Of a DNA stretch of 46,443 nucleotides, positions 7,791 to 16,234 are shown one piece after another; position 1 is the stretch's first letter; every line of letters starts with the position of its first letter. The DNA is from an uncultured Barnesiella sp. (GTDB taxonomy: Bacteria > Bacteroidota > Bacteroidia > Bacteroidales > Barnesiellaceae), in the NCBI GenBank assembly GCA_944320995.1, contig CALUJQ010000023.1, forward strand, positions 1 through 46,443. The letters are read 5' to 3'. The notes under the pieces are model-generated. The model worked only from the letters and a program-made list of their open reading frames with translations, was not told the DNA's origin and made no database searches. A program made the position numbers and the translations under genes.

Positions 7791-9944
7791 ATGGAAAAAC
7801 GAATAATACCTGTCTTGGAGATGAGTTGTGCCGTGTGTGCGGCGACGGTCGAAAAGACGGTGCGAGAGTTGAGGGGAGTCGGTGAAGCAACTGTAAATTT
7901 TTCGGCCAACACCTTACAGGTCGTTTATGACCCTGAAAAAATTTCGTTGAAAGAGATACAATCGGCCGTTCAGGCAGCCGGTTATGATTTGGTTGTTTCG
8001 GACGATGCCGAGGCCGATGCGCTCGAAGCCGAGCACCGCCATTATCTCGATTTGAAGCACCGGACTGTCGGTGTTTGGGCGTTTGCCTTTCCAGTCATGG
8101 TGTTGTCGATGATTTTTCACACCCCCACGCCGCTCGTGGCATGGGGGTTGATGGTGCTGACGTTACCGGTATTGTATTGGGGCCGCTCGTTTTACCGCTC
8201 GGGGTGGAAAGCAATGAAACAAGGGCGGGCCAATATGGATACGCTGGTCATGTTGAGTACCTCCGTATCGTTCCTGTTCAGCTTGTTCAGTACGGTTTAT
8301 CCACAATTTTGGGTGTCCATGGGGTTGGTCCCTCATATCTATTATGAAGCGGTAGCGATGATTATCGCCTTTGTATTGTCGGGAAAACTTTTGGAAGCGA
8401 GAGCAAAGCAGAGTACCTCGGCCTCTATTCGTTCGCTCATGGAGTTGCAGCCTACTACGGCCCGTTTGGTTGACCCGAATGGCGAAGAGCGAGATGTGCC
8501 GGTTGCCCTGTTGTGCCCCGGCGACAAAGTCGGTGTGCGACCGGGTGAGAAGATTCCGGTGGACGGGGTCGTACTGGATGGCAGTTCTTATGTAGATGAG
8601 AGTATGATGAGCGGCGAATCGGAGGCTCTCTTGAAGCAGCCCGAAGATAAAGTGCTGGCCGGCACATTGAATCAACGTGGGGCATTCTTTTTGCAAGTCG
8701 AGGCCTCGGGGTCCGATACGGTACTCTCGCGCATGGTGCGTATGGTGCAGGAGGCACAGGGAAGCAAAGCTCCCGTGCAAGGAGTGGTCGATAAGGTTTC
8801 GGCTATCTTCGTGCCGGCAGTTATGGCAATATCGTTACTTACCTTTATTATTTGGATTGCGGTGGCGGGGTGGAGCATGTTTTCTTATGCCTTGTTGTCG
8901 GCCGTCTCGGTGTTGGTCATAGCATGCCCGTGTGCCCTCGGATTGGCTACTCCCACGGCCTTGACGGTGGGAATAGGCAAAGGAGCGCAGCAACATATCC
9001 TTATAAAAGATGCGTTTGCCTTGGAGAACATGTGCCGGGTGAATGCCGTCGTGCTGGACAAGACAGGGACCTTGACCGAAGGACTCCCGCAAGTAGTCGA
9101 AGAGAAGTTGTATCCCGGATTTGAGATTTATGCTCCGGTGTTGTTGGCTGCCGAAATCCGTTCGGAACACCCGTTGGCCTCGTCGCTGGTCGAATATTTA
9201 CGTCGGAAAGGTTTCGTCTTGACCGATATATCGGCATTCGAAAGCCTTACGGGAAAGGGTGTCGTCTGTGAATCAGGTGGTACCCGGTTTTGGGTCGGGA
9301 ACAAAGAACTGGCCTATGAGCAGTTGGGCGGAATATCGTTCCCCGATACCTATACGGTCTATTTTGGGAAAGAGGATAGGTTGCTGGCGACTTTTGAAGT
9401 GAGAGATGCGTTGAAAGCAACATCGAGAGAAGCTGTCGAATTGTTGAAACGATGCGGGGTCGAGGTATATATGCTTACCGGCGACAAAGAGTCGGCCGCT
9501 TCGGAGATTGCACACGCTGCTGGAATCGAGCACTATCGGTGGGGCGTATTGCCCGACGATAAGGAACAGTTTGTCATAGCGTTGCAGCGACAAGGGAAAT
9601 GCGTGGCTATGGTAGGCGACGGTATCAACGATTCGCAGGCATTGGCTCGTGCCGATGTGAGCGTGGCAATGGGACGGGGTACCGATGTTGCGATGGACGT
9701 AGCAATGGTGACGTTGATGAATTCCGATTTGATGTTGTTGTCGAAGGCGATAACCCTTTCGCGAAAAACGGTTCGGATTATTCGGGAGAATCTTTTTTGG
9801 GCCTTCGGGTACAATGTGGTGTGTATTCCCGTTGCGGCAGGGGTGCTTTTCCCGATAGGCGTTTTGCTTACTCCCATGTGGGCGAGTGCGGCGATGGCAT
9901 TCAGTTCGGTTTCGGTAATTCTCAACAGTTTGCGATTGAGATGA
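7791..9944 (+). CDS. copA: Copper-exporting P1B-type ATPase
   Basis: This 717-residue pump has a single N-terminal metal-binding domain with CxxC (C13-C16 in MSCAVC). The usual P1B transmembrane pairs follow, then the actuator motif SGES, the intramembrane CPC metal site at 379-381, the phosphorylated Asp at 423 in DKTGT, SEHPLA, and the hinge GDGIND. CPC indicates Cu+ (or Ag+) export from the cytoplasm. One HMA domain is fewer than the two of E. coli CopA but common in Bacteroidota. The ATG of a possible upstream start for the next small gene overlaps the stop. Confidence 0.95.
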   Translation: MEKRIIPVLEMSCAVCAATVEKTVRELRGVGEATVNFSANTLQVVYDPEKISLKEIQSAVQAAGYDLVVSDDAEADALEAEHRHYLDLKHRTVGVWAFAFPVMVLSMIFHTPTPLVAWGLMVLTLPVLYWGRSFYRSGWKAMKQGRANMDTLVMLSTSVSFLFSLFSTVYPQFWVSMGLVPHIYYEAVAMIIAFVLSGKLLEARAKQSTSASIRSLMELQPTTARLVDPNGEERDVPVALLCPGDKVGVRPGEKIPVDGVVLDGSSYVDESMMSGESEALLKQPEDKVLAGTLNQRGAFFLQVEASGSDTVLSRMVRMVQEAQGSKAPVQGVVDKVSAIFVPAVMAISLLTFIIWIAVAGWSMFSYALLSAVSVLVIACPCALGLATPTALTVGIGKGAQQHILIKDAFALENMCRVNAVVLDKTGTLTEGLPQVVEEKLYPGFEIYAPVLLAAEIRSEHPLASSLVEYLRRKGFVLTDISAFESLTGKGVVCESGGTRFWVGNKELAYEQLGGISFPDTYTVYFGKEDRLLATFEVRDALKATSREAVELLKRCGVEVYMLTGDKESAASEIAHAAGIEHYRWGVLPDDKEQFVIALQRQGKCVAMVGDGINDSQALARADVSVAMGRGTDVAMDVAMVTLMNSDLMLLSKAITLSRKTVRIIRENLFWAFGYNVVCIPVAAGVLFPIGVLLTPMWASAAMAFSSVSVILNSLRLR

Positions 9945-9985
9945 TATTATCATATAATAATGTATATATAAATAGAAAAACTATA

Positions 9986-10186
9986 ATGATACAGGTAAAG
10001 ACTTCGGCGAAATGTGCCGGTTGTGTGGCTAAAATAGCCGAGAAGTTGAATGAGTTTTTGACCCCCGATCAGTGGAGTATCGATTTGTCTGTTCCCGAAA
10101 GGGTGTTGACGGTAACGGCCGATGTGCCTGCCGATAAGGTAGTCGAGGCTGTGCGTGCGGCCGGCTTCAAGGCCGAGTTATTGTAA
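9986..10186 (+). CDS. Free heavy-metal-associated domain (CopZ-like copper chaperone)
   Basis: This 66-residue protein is a lone HMA ferredoxin-like fold with a metal-binding CAGC (C10, C13) and the typical end AVRAAGFKAELL. It would carry Cu+ in the cytosol and hand it to CopA, whose gene ends 41 bases upstream. The ATG at 9986 was chosen because it begins at the first beta-strand; an in-frame ATG at 9941 overlapping the copA stop would add 15 residues of no recognisable fold. The 3' end overlaps the convergent transferase gene by nine bases. Confidence 0.82.
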   Translation: MIQVKTSAKCAGCVAKIAEKLNEFLTPDQWSIDLSVPERVLTVTADVPADKVVEAVRAAGFKAELL

Positions 10187-10825
10187 AGGTGCGGCACATA
10201 CCATAACGAACTGGTCGAAGATACGATACCAAAGAGAGTACTCTTTGGCAGCGGGAGTGCGTTTTTCTTGTGCGGTAAATATGCCTTCGTGGTGTAATGA
10301 AGGGGGCGCCGAGAGATGCAGATGTGCCCGGAAGTCGATTCCGGCCTCGGGAATAGCTTTGAAAAGAGCCTCTTTGCCCGACCAACAGAGGTGTAGCCAC
10401 TCGGTATAGGTCGAGGGGGAGGACGAGTGAGCATTCAGTTCTTGGCCGTTGAATACCCGTTCAGCCACTTTCTCCACTTTTGTCCCTATTTGTTCGAGGT
10501 CTATCCCTATCGGCAAGAAGGGGTGATAGGCCACGGCAACCCATTGTGCGGTATGGGAGATCGATATGTGGCCGGAGCGGTGAGGCATGTAGGGTTTCCC
10601 GTTGTCGGTATATCCGATTTCGGCATCACGGGTTTCTTCCATGCTGTTCAATAGCAGTCGGGTGGCCGCCCGTTCGCAAAATCTTTTGGGCGACAGATTT
10701 TGGGCTTCGATAAGTCTCTGTTCGTTTGCGGTAAGCCGGGCGGTGAGTGCGGGTTTGTCCTCCGAGAGTTTCCACAAAGCAATAGATGCTCCGAAAGGGG
10801 TCGATATGTATTGGTTGAGAGGCAT
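10178..10825 (-). CDS. 4'-phosphopantetheinyl transferase superfamily protein
   Basis: This 215-residue protein has the two signatures of the Sfp/AcpT superfamily: GIDLEQI near residue 110 (Mg2+ ligands) and WSGKEALFKA near 157. Such enzymes move the phosphopantetheine arm of coenzyme A to a serine on a carrier protein. It starts directly at the stop of gldD (stop at 10826-10828), so it is the last gene of a coupled ssb/gldE/gldD operon. Whether it serves fatty-acid ACP or a secondary carrier protein cannot be told. Its length is closer to the Sfp type than to the short AcpS type. Confidence 0.9.
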   Translation of the reverse strand: MPLNQYISTPFGASIALWKLSEDKPALTARLTANEQRLIEAQNLSPKRFCERAATRLLLNSMEETRDAEIGYTDNGKPYMPHRSGHISISHTAQWVAVAYHPFLPIGIDLEQIGTKVEKVAERVFNGQELNAHSSSPSTYTEWLHLCWSGKEALFKAIPEAGIDFRAHLHLSAPPSLHHEGIFTAQEKRTPAAKEYSLWYRIFDQFVMVCAAPLQ

Positions 10826-11443
10826 TTATCGGGCAGGTGTTTCGATGCTTTCGATGAGGTGGGCGATGTCGTTTGAGAGATAGTCGATTACGGGGGCGAT
10901 AGAGTCGCTTTTCCCCGGTTCGTCGAAGTATAGAGAACCCCTCAGCAAATATCGAGCACTGTCGGTGACGACAAATTGCAGGGGAGTGGCGCTTTCGGCA
11001 GAGAGGTCGTAAAGGGTCGCGTAGATTCGTTGCTCGTCATTTTCATAGGAGTTTGCCCGGACAACATCGGGACGGATACTTTGACGGTAAATCAACTCTT
11101 TGCTTTCGGCGAGAAGCCGGTCGAGATTTCCCTGCAGGGCATGATAGCTACAATAGAGCGTAGCCCGGTACCGGGGGTATCGTATATTGAGCCATCGTAC
11201 ATCGGTGCCATGTTGCAAGGAGTCGTCGCCAAGCGAGGCTATCGTTCCTTCGGGAATTTCGAATGAGATCAAAGGTAGCAGTAGCTCGCTCCTTTTGTAG
11301 GATTCGGGATAGGGGTCGATACGAAAATATCCGTCGGGCAGCGGGGTATATTTTTGACGGCAGGAGTATATCCCGGTTGTCATACCGAAGAGAAGGAGGC
11401 ATAATATGATTTTGTCAAATCGTATGTGAGCGGGGGAGTCCAT
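10826..11443 (-). CDS. gldD: Gliding-motility-associated lipoprotein GldD
   Basis: This 205-residue protein has a lipoprotein signal with acceptor Cys28 (GMTTGIYSC). The GldD pattern follows directly: TPLPDGYFRIDPYPESY, a block with YRATLYCSYH, and a final domain with PLQFVVTDSARYLLRGSLYF. In gliding flavobacteria GldD is needed for motility; in non-gliding Bacteroidales it is kept with gldE and is presumed to act in envelope or type IX secretion functions. It lies between gldE and the transferase gene, the usual order in this phylum. Confidence 0.9.
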   Translation of the reverse strand: MDSPAHIRFDKIILCLLLFGMTTGIYSCRQKYTPLPDGYFRIDPYPESYKRSELLLPLISFEIPEGTIASLGDDSLQHGTDVRWLNIRYPRYRATLYCSYHALQGNLDRLLAESKELIYRQSIRPDVVRANSYENDEQRIYATLYDLSAESATPLQFVVTDSARYLLRGSLYFDEPGKSDSIAPVIDYLSNDIAHLIESIETPAR

Positions 11444-11455
11444 AGTACGATCGGT

Positions 11456-12775
11456 TTATTCGTCCGTTTTCGGATCGATTTTTACTTTGACTTTTCCGAT
11501 ACGCCGTTTGTCCAGTTCGAGGACCAAGAAACTGCATCGCCCGTATTCGATTTGTTCTTTCACCTTCGGGAAATCTTCTTTGATGTCGAGAATCAATCCG
11601 GCTAATGTTTCCGCATCTTCGGCTTTGTCGTCAAATTCTGTTTCGTCGAGTCCCGTGATTTTGTAAAAATCGTTCAAGAGTGTTTTCCCTTCGAAGATGT
11701 AGGTGTTTTCGTCCAGTTTGACGTAGTTTTTTTCTTCCTCGTCATACTCGTCGCTGATGTCGCCGACGATCTCTTCCAGAATATCTTCCATTGTAACGAT
11801 ACCCGAGGTGCCGCCAAACTCATCGACAACGATGGCCATATGAATTTTTCGGGTGCGGAACTCTTCCAAGAGGTTATCGATCATCTTGGTTTCGGGTACG
11901 AAGTAGGGGCGGCGCATGAGTTTGCGCCAGTCGAACGATGCGTCTTGCCCGATGTAGGGAAGCAGGTCTTTGCTGTAAATGATTCCTTTTATGTCGTCTT
12001 CGGTGGTGTCGTAGACGGGAAGGCGCGAATATCCCGTCTCGATAATTGTGTCGAGCAGTTGCTTGAAGTCGGTTTTAATCTCGATGTCGGTGATGTCAAC
12101 CCGGGAAATCATTACCTCTTGAACGGTTTTGCCACCGAATTTGATAATGCCTTCGAGCATCTCTTTCTCGTCATTGGCCTCGACATTGGTCATTTCCAGC
12201 GCTTGCGAAAGCTCGTTCATGGAGATATTGGTGCTTTTGCGCGCGATTCGTTTATTGACGATGTGGGTCGAGTTGACCAGAAAGTTGGCCAGCGGGGAGA
12301 ATATTTTTTCTAAGGTCGATAATCCTTTACAGCTTTTCCTCACCCAGTTGACGGGGTTCTGGTTGGCGTAGAATTTGGGAATGACTTCGCCGAAGAGGAG
12401 CAACAGGAATGTCAACAGAATTGTTTGGAAGATAAAATTCAAGGCGTCGCTGTGAAAGTGCAGGATATCCGAAAAGAAAAAGTTGCAAAGGATAACGACA
12501 GCTACATTTACTAAATTATTGGATATAAGTATGGTCGCCAAGAGGTGCTCAGGGCGAGAGAGTAATTTTTTGATTAAAGTGTTGTTGGACGATTCGCTTT
12601 CGAATTCTTGTAGTTCTTCGGGCGAAAGCGAAAAATAGGCGATTTCGGAAGCTGAAACAAATGCAGAGATACACAAAAACACGGCGGCCAATATAATCGC
12701 TAAGATAGCGCCCCCCGAGGGTGCTGTGATTTCTATGGCTGAGTATAATGTCGATAAATACGAATCCGGGTCCAA
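11456..12775 (-). CDS. gldE: Gliding-motility-associated CNNM/CorC-type membrane protein GldE
   Basis: This 439-residue protein has a DUF21/CNNM membrane domain (about residues 18-190, with hydrophobic stretches around 22-45, 85-110 and 115-140 and the motif FGEVIPKFYANQ). A CBS-domain pair follows (about 215-335, including VVDEFGGTSGIVTMEDILEEIVGDI), then a CorC/HlyC transporter-associated domain to the end. The family includes Mg2+ and Co2+ exporters. The place before gldD marks it as GldE. Its exact transported ion, if any, is unknown. Confidence 0.9.
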   Translation of the reverse strand: MDPDSYLSTLYSAIEITAPSGGAILAIILAAVFLCISAFVSASEIAYFSLSPEELQEFESESSNNTLIKKLLSRPEHLLATILISNNLVNVAVVILCNFFFSDILHFHSDALNFIFQTILLTFLLLLFGEVIPKFYANQNPVNWVRKSCKGLSTLEKIFSPLANFLVNSTHIVNKRIARKSTNISMNELSQALEMTNVEANDEKEMLEGIIKFGGKTVQEVMISRVDITDIEIKTDFKQLLDTIIETGYSRLPVYDTTEDDIKGIIYSKDLLPYIGQDASFDWRKLMRRPYFVPETKMIDNLLEEFRTRKIHMAIVVDEFGGTSGIVTMEDILEEIVGDISDEYDEEEKNYVKLDENTYIFEGKTLLNDFYKITGLDETEFDDKAEDAETLAGLILDIKEDFPKVKEQIEYGRCSFLVLELDKRRIGKVKVKIDPKTDE

Positions 12776-12901
12776 GAAGTACAGAAATTAGTTAAACAAT
12801 AGGTATTGCCGATGGAATATCTTTTTTCGGCAGTATGCCCTTCGGCCGATTCCGAAGGAACATACATACCTGTTAATTGCTTGCAAAATTACAACATTAT
12901 A

Positions 12902-13351
12902 TTAGAACGGCAAATCATCGTCGCTACTATTTTCGACGGGCGGATTGTAACTGGTGTTTGCCGCGGTGGGGGTATTTTGCGGTTGAGCCGGTGTGGAAGC
13001 CGTAGCCGATGAACCTTCGCGACGGCTGAGCAGTTCCATATTATCGACGTATATCTCGGTCGTATATCGACGTATTTTGTTTTGGTCTTCCCACGAGCGG
13101 GTGCGTATTTTCCCCTCGATGTAGAGTTGTGTGCCTTTGCGCACATACTTTTCGGCAACCTCGGCCAATCCTCTCCAAGCTACGATGTTGTGCCATTCGG
13201 TCTTGTCGGGAATCTGCACTCCGTTTTGGGTCGTGTAACCGCGTTCGGTAGTGGCAAGTGTAAAATTGGCTACGCATACGTTGTTTTCTATGTATCTCAC
13301 ATCGGGATCTTTCCCTACGTTCCCTATTAAAATAACTTTATTTACAGACAT
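12902..13351 (-). CDS. ssb: Single-stranded DNA-binding protein
   Basis: From the ATG at 13351 this gives 149 residues: an OB-fold (about 1-108, starting MSVNKVILIGNVGKDPDVRY), a glutamine/proline/threonine-rich linker, and the acidic tip SSDDDLPF that recruits repair and replication partners. The frame stays open for 49 codons upstream, but that extension has no SSB similarity and would read through promoter repeats, so the later start is preferred. It heads the ssb-gldE-gldD-transferase cluster and is fed by two or three tandem repeat-borne promoters. Confidence 0.95.
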   Translation of the reverse strand: MSVNKVILIGNVGKDPDVRYIENNVCVANFTLATTERGYTTQNGVQIPDKTEWHNIVAWRGLAEVAEKYVRKGTQLYIEGKIRTRSWEDQNKIRRYTTEIYVDNMELLSRREGSSATASTPAQPQNTPTAANTSYNPPVENSSDDDLPF

Positions 13352-13384
13352 GGCAGTAATAAGAATTATTGAAAAATTAGATTT

Positions 13385-13582
13385 CAAATATAGTGAAAGG
13401 AGAGGGCAAAGGCAAACGAAAACGGGAATTTCAAGTTTGGCTATGCCGAGCCGCCTCCTATATTCTACAAATATAGTGAAAGGAGAGAGCAGAGGCAAAC
13501 GAAAACAGGATTTTCAAGTTTGACTATGCCGAGCCGCCTCCTATATTCTACAAATATAGGAATAATTGAAAAGGAAAGCAAA
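13385..13582 (-). repeat. Tandem 83-bp repeats each carrying a promoter, upstream of ssb
   Basis: Two full units (13385-13467 and 13468-13550) differ at five positions. A third begins at 13551 but keeps little beyond its promoter boxes. On the minus strand every copy gives TTTG, exactly 20 bases, TATATTTG: boxes at 13413-13416/13385-13392, 13496-13499/13468-13475 and 13579-13582/13551-13558. The proximal -7 box is 34 bases from the ssb ATG. Each unit also has GGCT...AGCC and a GAAAA/TTTTC inverted pair upstream of the -33 box. Related units lie at 33346-33511 in opposite orientation, again pointing at the next gene. Confidence 0.88.
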
Positions 13583-13629
13583 AAGTTTGTGGAAATAAGA
13601 TGTAAGGCAATTCTTTTTTGGGGGTAAAT

Positions 13630-13897
13630 AAAAAATGGACTCCCTTCTCAGAAGGAAGTCCATGTGTAAGATGACGGGAATATATTTGTTTTTTTATGCG
13701 GGACGGATTTCGATTTTGGGCGGCGGTTTCGTCCCGTTTTGTGCAAATAAAGATGTTGAGTGAGAATATTGTCGGAATGAATATTTTGGTTATTGTTTTT
13801 CCCTCGACAATGGTTTATCTCTATTTACAGAAATATTCCCGTGCTTACATCCCCTCTAAATAAACTCTTTTTTATCGGTAATATAAACAACTTAATT
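13630..13897 (-). ncRNA. Candidate structured small RNA with its own promoter and terminator
   Basis: No ORF of note occurs here. On the minus strand a promoter (-33 CTTG at 13931-13934, 20 bases, TACCTTTG at 13903-13910) precedes about 265 bases ending in a strong hairpin and T-run. The predicted fold has a long closing helix (13831-13842 plus 13844-13849 with 13674-13687 plus 13665-13670), a 12-pair helix with two wobble pairs (13817-13828 with 13743-13754) capped by a 7-pair hairpin (13805-13811/13768-13774), and a 7-pair hairpin (13730-13736/13699-13705). It lacks RNase P, tmRNA and SRP signatures; a 6S-like RNA is possible but not recognised. Confidence 0.6.
13631..13663 (-). terminator. 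Intrinsic terminator of the candidate small RNA
   Basis: ATGGACT (13635-13641) pairs with AGTCCAT (13657-13663), with further inner pairing of CCTTCT and AGAAGG. Read on the minus strand the stem is followed by TTTTTTATTT. No minus-strand protein gene lies upstream, so it needs another transcript to end. Confidence 0.75.
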
Positions 13898-13902
13898 GTT
13901 TC

Positions 13903-13934
13903 CAAAGGTAAGAGTATAAAAACGACTCGACAAG
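13903..13934 (-). promoter_or_regulatory. Promoter of the candidate small RNA
   Basis: On the minus strand CTTG (13931-13934), 20 bases, TACCTTTG (13903-13910) fits the Bacteroidota consensus with one -33 mismatch. Confidence 0.5.
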
Positions 13935-14115
13935 GGGGCGGTATATCACTTTTTGAATAACAGGCCGATTTTGTAGATAAGAGGCAAAAAATAGAGGTTG
14001 ACAGGGCTGTTTTTGTATGGGGGAGAAGGCGCTGAAAAAAAATTTTTGTACATTTGCTTTATATGAAAGCAGATATTCGGTGTGATTAAGCAGGATTATC
14101 GGGGATCTGTTTCAT

Positions 14116-14123
14116 TACCTTTG
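14116..14123 (+). promoter_or_regulatory. Possible -7 box for the kinase/regulator operon
   Basis: TACCTTTG (14116-14123) matches TAnnTTTG and lies 88 bases before the kinase ATG. A second match, TACATTTG, is at 14049-14056. Neither has a convincing TTTG at the right distance. Confidence 0.35.
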
Positions 14124-14211
14124 CCGGAAATGAGGGAAAAGAGTCATGTGTAGGAGTGGCACGGAGGGTCTCTTTCATGCGCAGGACATTTTAAAAAATA
14201 AGTTTTAATAC

Positions 14212-16233
14212 ATGGGAAAAATACATTTGGGGAAGTTTTTGTCGATTGTTTTGTTGATTGCTGTTTTAATCGGGGGAGGATGTGCTTCTCGGGAGTCTAA
14301 TGAGACATCTCTCGATCGAATCAATCGAGCCATAAGAGATTCTCTCCGAACCCGTAATATCCCGTTTATTGAACAGGCGATCCGCCAAGGGAAGTCCGAG
14401 GCTCGGGATAGTGACGAGTATTATAATTTTGTCGTGCAGGATATGGTGCGTTATTTTTATACGGCACAGCCCGACTTGATGATGCTCAGTACCGATAGTG
14501 TCGTTCGCTATTTGTCCAAGGTCCCGGTGACCGATTTCCGCAATCGGTTGATGTTGAAATGTATGCAGGCGAAGGGACTCTATTATACCCAGTTCGTTTT
14601 CGATGCCGACTCGATGCTGTTCTACCAAAAGGAGGCTTGCCGCTATGCCGAAAAGGATTCGGATATCGAGGAACTTTTGTTGTGTTACGCCAATTTGGCC
14701 GATGCCTATAAGTTTGCAGGCGATTTGTCGATGAGCGCTATGTCTTACCGTCGGGCTATTGCGCTGGCCGACTCCATTCATACCGACAGAGAAAACTATG
14801 TCCCGTTATACAGTGGTTTGGCTGCGACTTATACCACCCTCCGCGATTTCGAACAGAGTGCTTTTTGGTGGGATAAGTGCGGGGAATTGTGGGATTTGAT
14901 GATGCTTTATGAGCAATTCAATTATTTGAACAGCCGGGGGAACGATTATTATTATCAAGAAGACTATCAACAGGCTTTGAAAACTTTTCTCCAACTCGAT
15001 GCTTTTTTGCAGGAACATACCGATATGGAATGGGAACGTCATTTCTGCAAGGCCAATTTGTCGGATATATATCTCAAACTTCATGAGCCGGAAAAAGCTC
15101 GGTCGTTGATTATCGAGAATTTGGAATATTTTGGGAAGAGCGAGTCTAACGAGATGGTATTGGAACATCTTCATACGCAGCAGATGGAACTTGCCATGCA
15201 GGAAAACAATTTTCGTGAGGCCGAAAGGTTGGTCGCCCGGTATCCCGTTACCCCCGAGATGCGTTCGGAGCAGAGTTTGTTACGGTTAGATTTTTTGCAA
15301 CGTTTTTATGTGGCTAAATCCGATTGGAAGAAGGCATTTGAATATGGGCGAGCGTATGACCACCTGTCCGATTCATTGCGCAGCGAACGGGTGAGAATGA
15401 AAACGGCCGAAATAAGAATGCGTTATGAGCGAGATGCTACGGTCTTGAACCAAAATTTGTTGATCCGCGATAAAGAGGTCGAGTTGATGCGTATTTATGC
15501 GTTGCTGGCCGGGGTGACCACAATTGTATTGGTTTTGGCATTCTTGTATGTTTACCGGCGCAAGCAGATGAAATTGCGCGAGGAACAGATGTTGCATCGT
15601 ATTGTTTCCATGAAGATGGAAAATGCGCGCAACCGCATTACGCCCCATTTCATTTATAATGCACTCAATCATGAATTGTTGGCTCGGCAGGAGGGCCGGC
15701 CTTCTTCGCTGGGAGTATTGGTTGATATGCTCCGGCAAGGGCAGTCGTTGGCCAGTGTTTTTTGCACGACTCTTCGTGAAGAGTTGAATTTTATCGACTT
15801 GTATGTGGCTGTCGAGGGCGAGTCGTTAGGCGGTAATTTCGAATACAAGGTTTCGGTTGCCGAGGGTATCGATTTGAACGAGGTACGTTTACCATCGATG
15901 ATGGTACAGATATTTGTCGAGAATGCGATTAAACATGGATTGAGATCCTTACCTCGCGAGGCCGGTAAATGGCTGTTCATAAAAGTATTTCATCAAGAGG
16001 GCGCTATTCGGATAGAGGTTGTCAATAACGGGCCGCTACCCGTTGTGCAAAGCGGCAAGGATAAATCGCAGACCGGGTTGAGGGTCGTTTCGCAGATTAT
16101 TCAATTGCTCAATACTCATAACAAACGCCACATGAGTTTTGAGTTAAGCGACTATCATGATGCTGAGGGGGAACAGGGATGCCGTGCGGCGCTGACCATT
16201 CCCGATAAATATAACTTTGATATGAATACATGA
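14212..16233 (+). CDS. TPR-containing LytS/YehU-type sensor histidine kinase
   Basis: This 673-residue protein starts with an export signal ending GGGCAS (a possible lipid-anchor Cys with a non-standard lipobox). A periplasmic helical TPR-like region of about 370 residues follows, then one membrane helix (about 428-447), a coiled linker, and a His_kinase domain (PF06580 type) with the phospho-acceptor His479 in RITPHFIYN and an ATP-binding region containing VENAIKHGL. It would sense an envelope signal and phosphorylate the LytTR regulator encoded one base downstream. The input signal cannot be read from the sequence. Confidence 0.9.
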   Translation: MGKIHLGKFLSIVLLIAVLIGGGCASRESNETSLDRINRAIRDSLRTRNIPFIEQAIRQGKSEARDSDEYYNFVVQDMVRYFYTAQPDLMMLSTDSVVRYLSKVPVTDFRNRLMLKCMQAKGLYYTQFVFDADSMLFYQKEACRYAEKDSDIEELLLCYANLADAYKFAGDLSMSAMSYRRAIALADSIHTDRENYVPLYSGLAATYTTLRDFEQSAFWWDKCGELWDLMMLYEQFNYLNSRGNDYYYQEDYQQALKTFLQLDAFLQEHTDMEWERHFCKANLSDIYLKLHEPEKARSLIIENLEYFGKSESNEMVLEHLHTQQMELAMQENNFREAERLVARYPVTPEMRSEQSLLRLDFLQRFYVAKSDWKKAFEYGRAYDHLSDSLRSERVRMKTAEIRMRYERDATVLNQNLLIRDKEVELMRIYALLAGVTTIVLVLAFLYVYRRKQMKLREEQMLHRIVSMKMENARNRITPHFIYNALNHELLARQEGRPSSLGVLVDMLRQGQSLASVFCTTLREELNFIDLYVAVEGESLGGNFEYKVSVAEGIDLNEVRLPSMMVQIFVENAIKHGLRSLPREAGKWLFIKVFHQEGAIRIEVVNNGPLPVVQSGKDKSQTGLRVVSQIIQLLNTHNKRHMSFELSDYHDAEGEQGCRAALTIPDKYNFDMNT

Positions 16234-16234
16234 T

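Noticed and set aside
13385..13582. CRISPR array
   Set aside because: The repeats are 83 bp with no unique spacers between them and no cas genes nearby.
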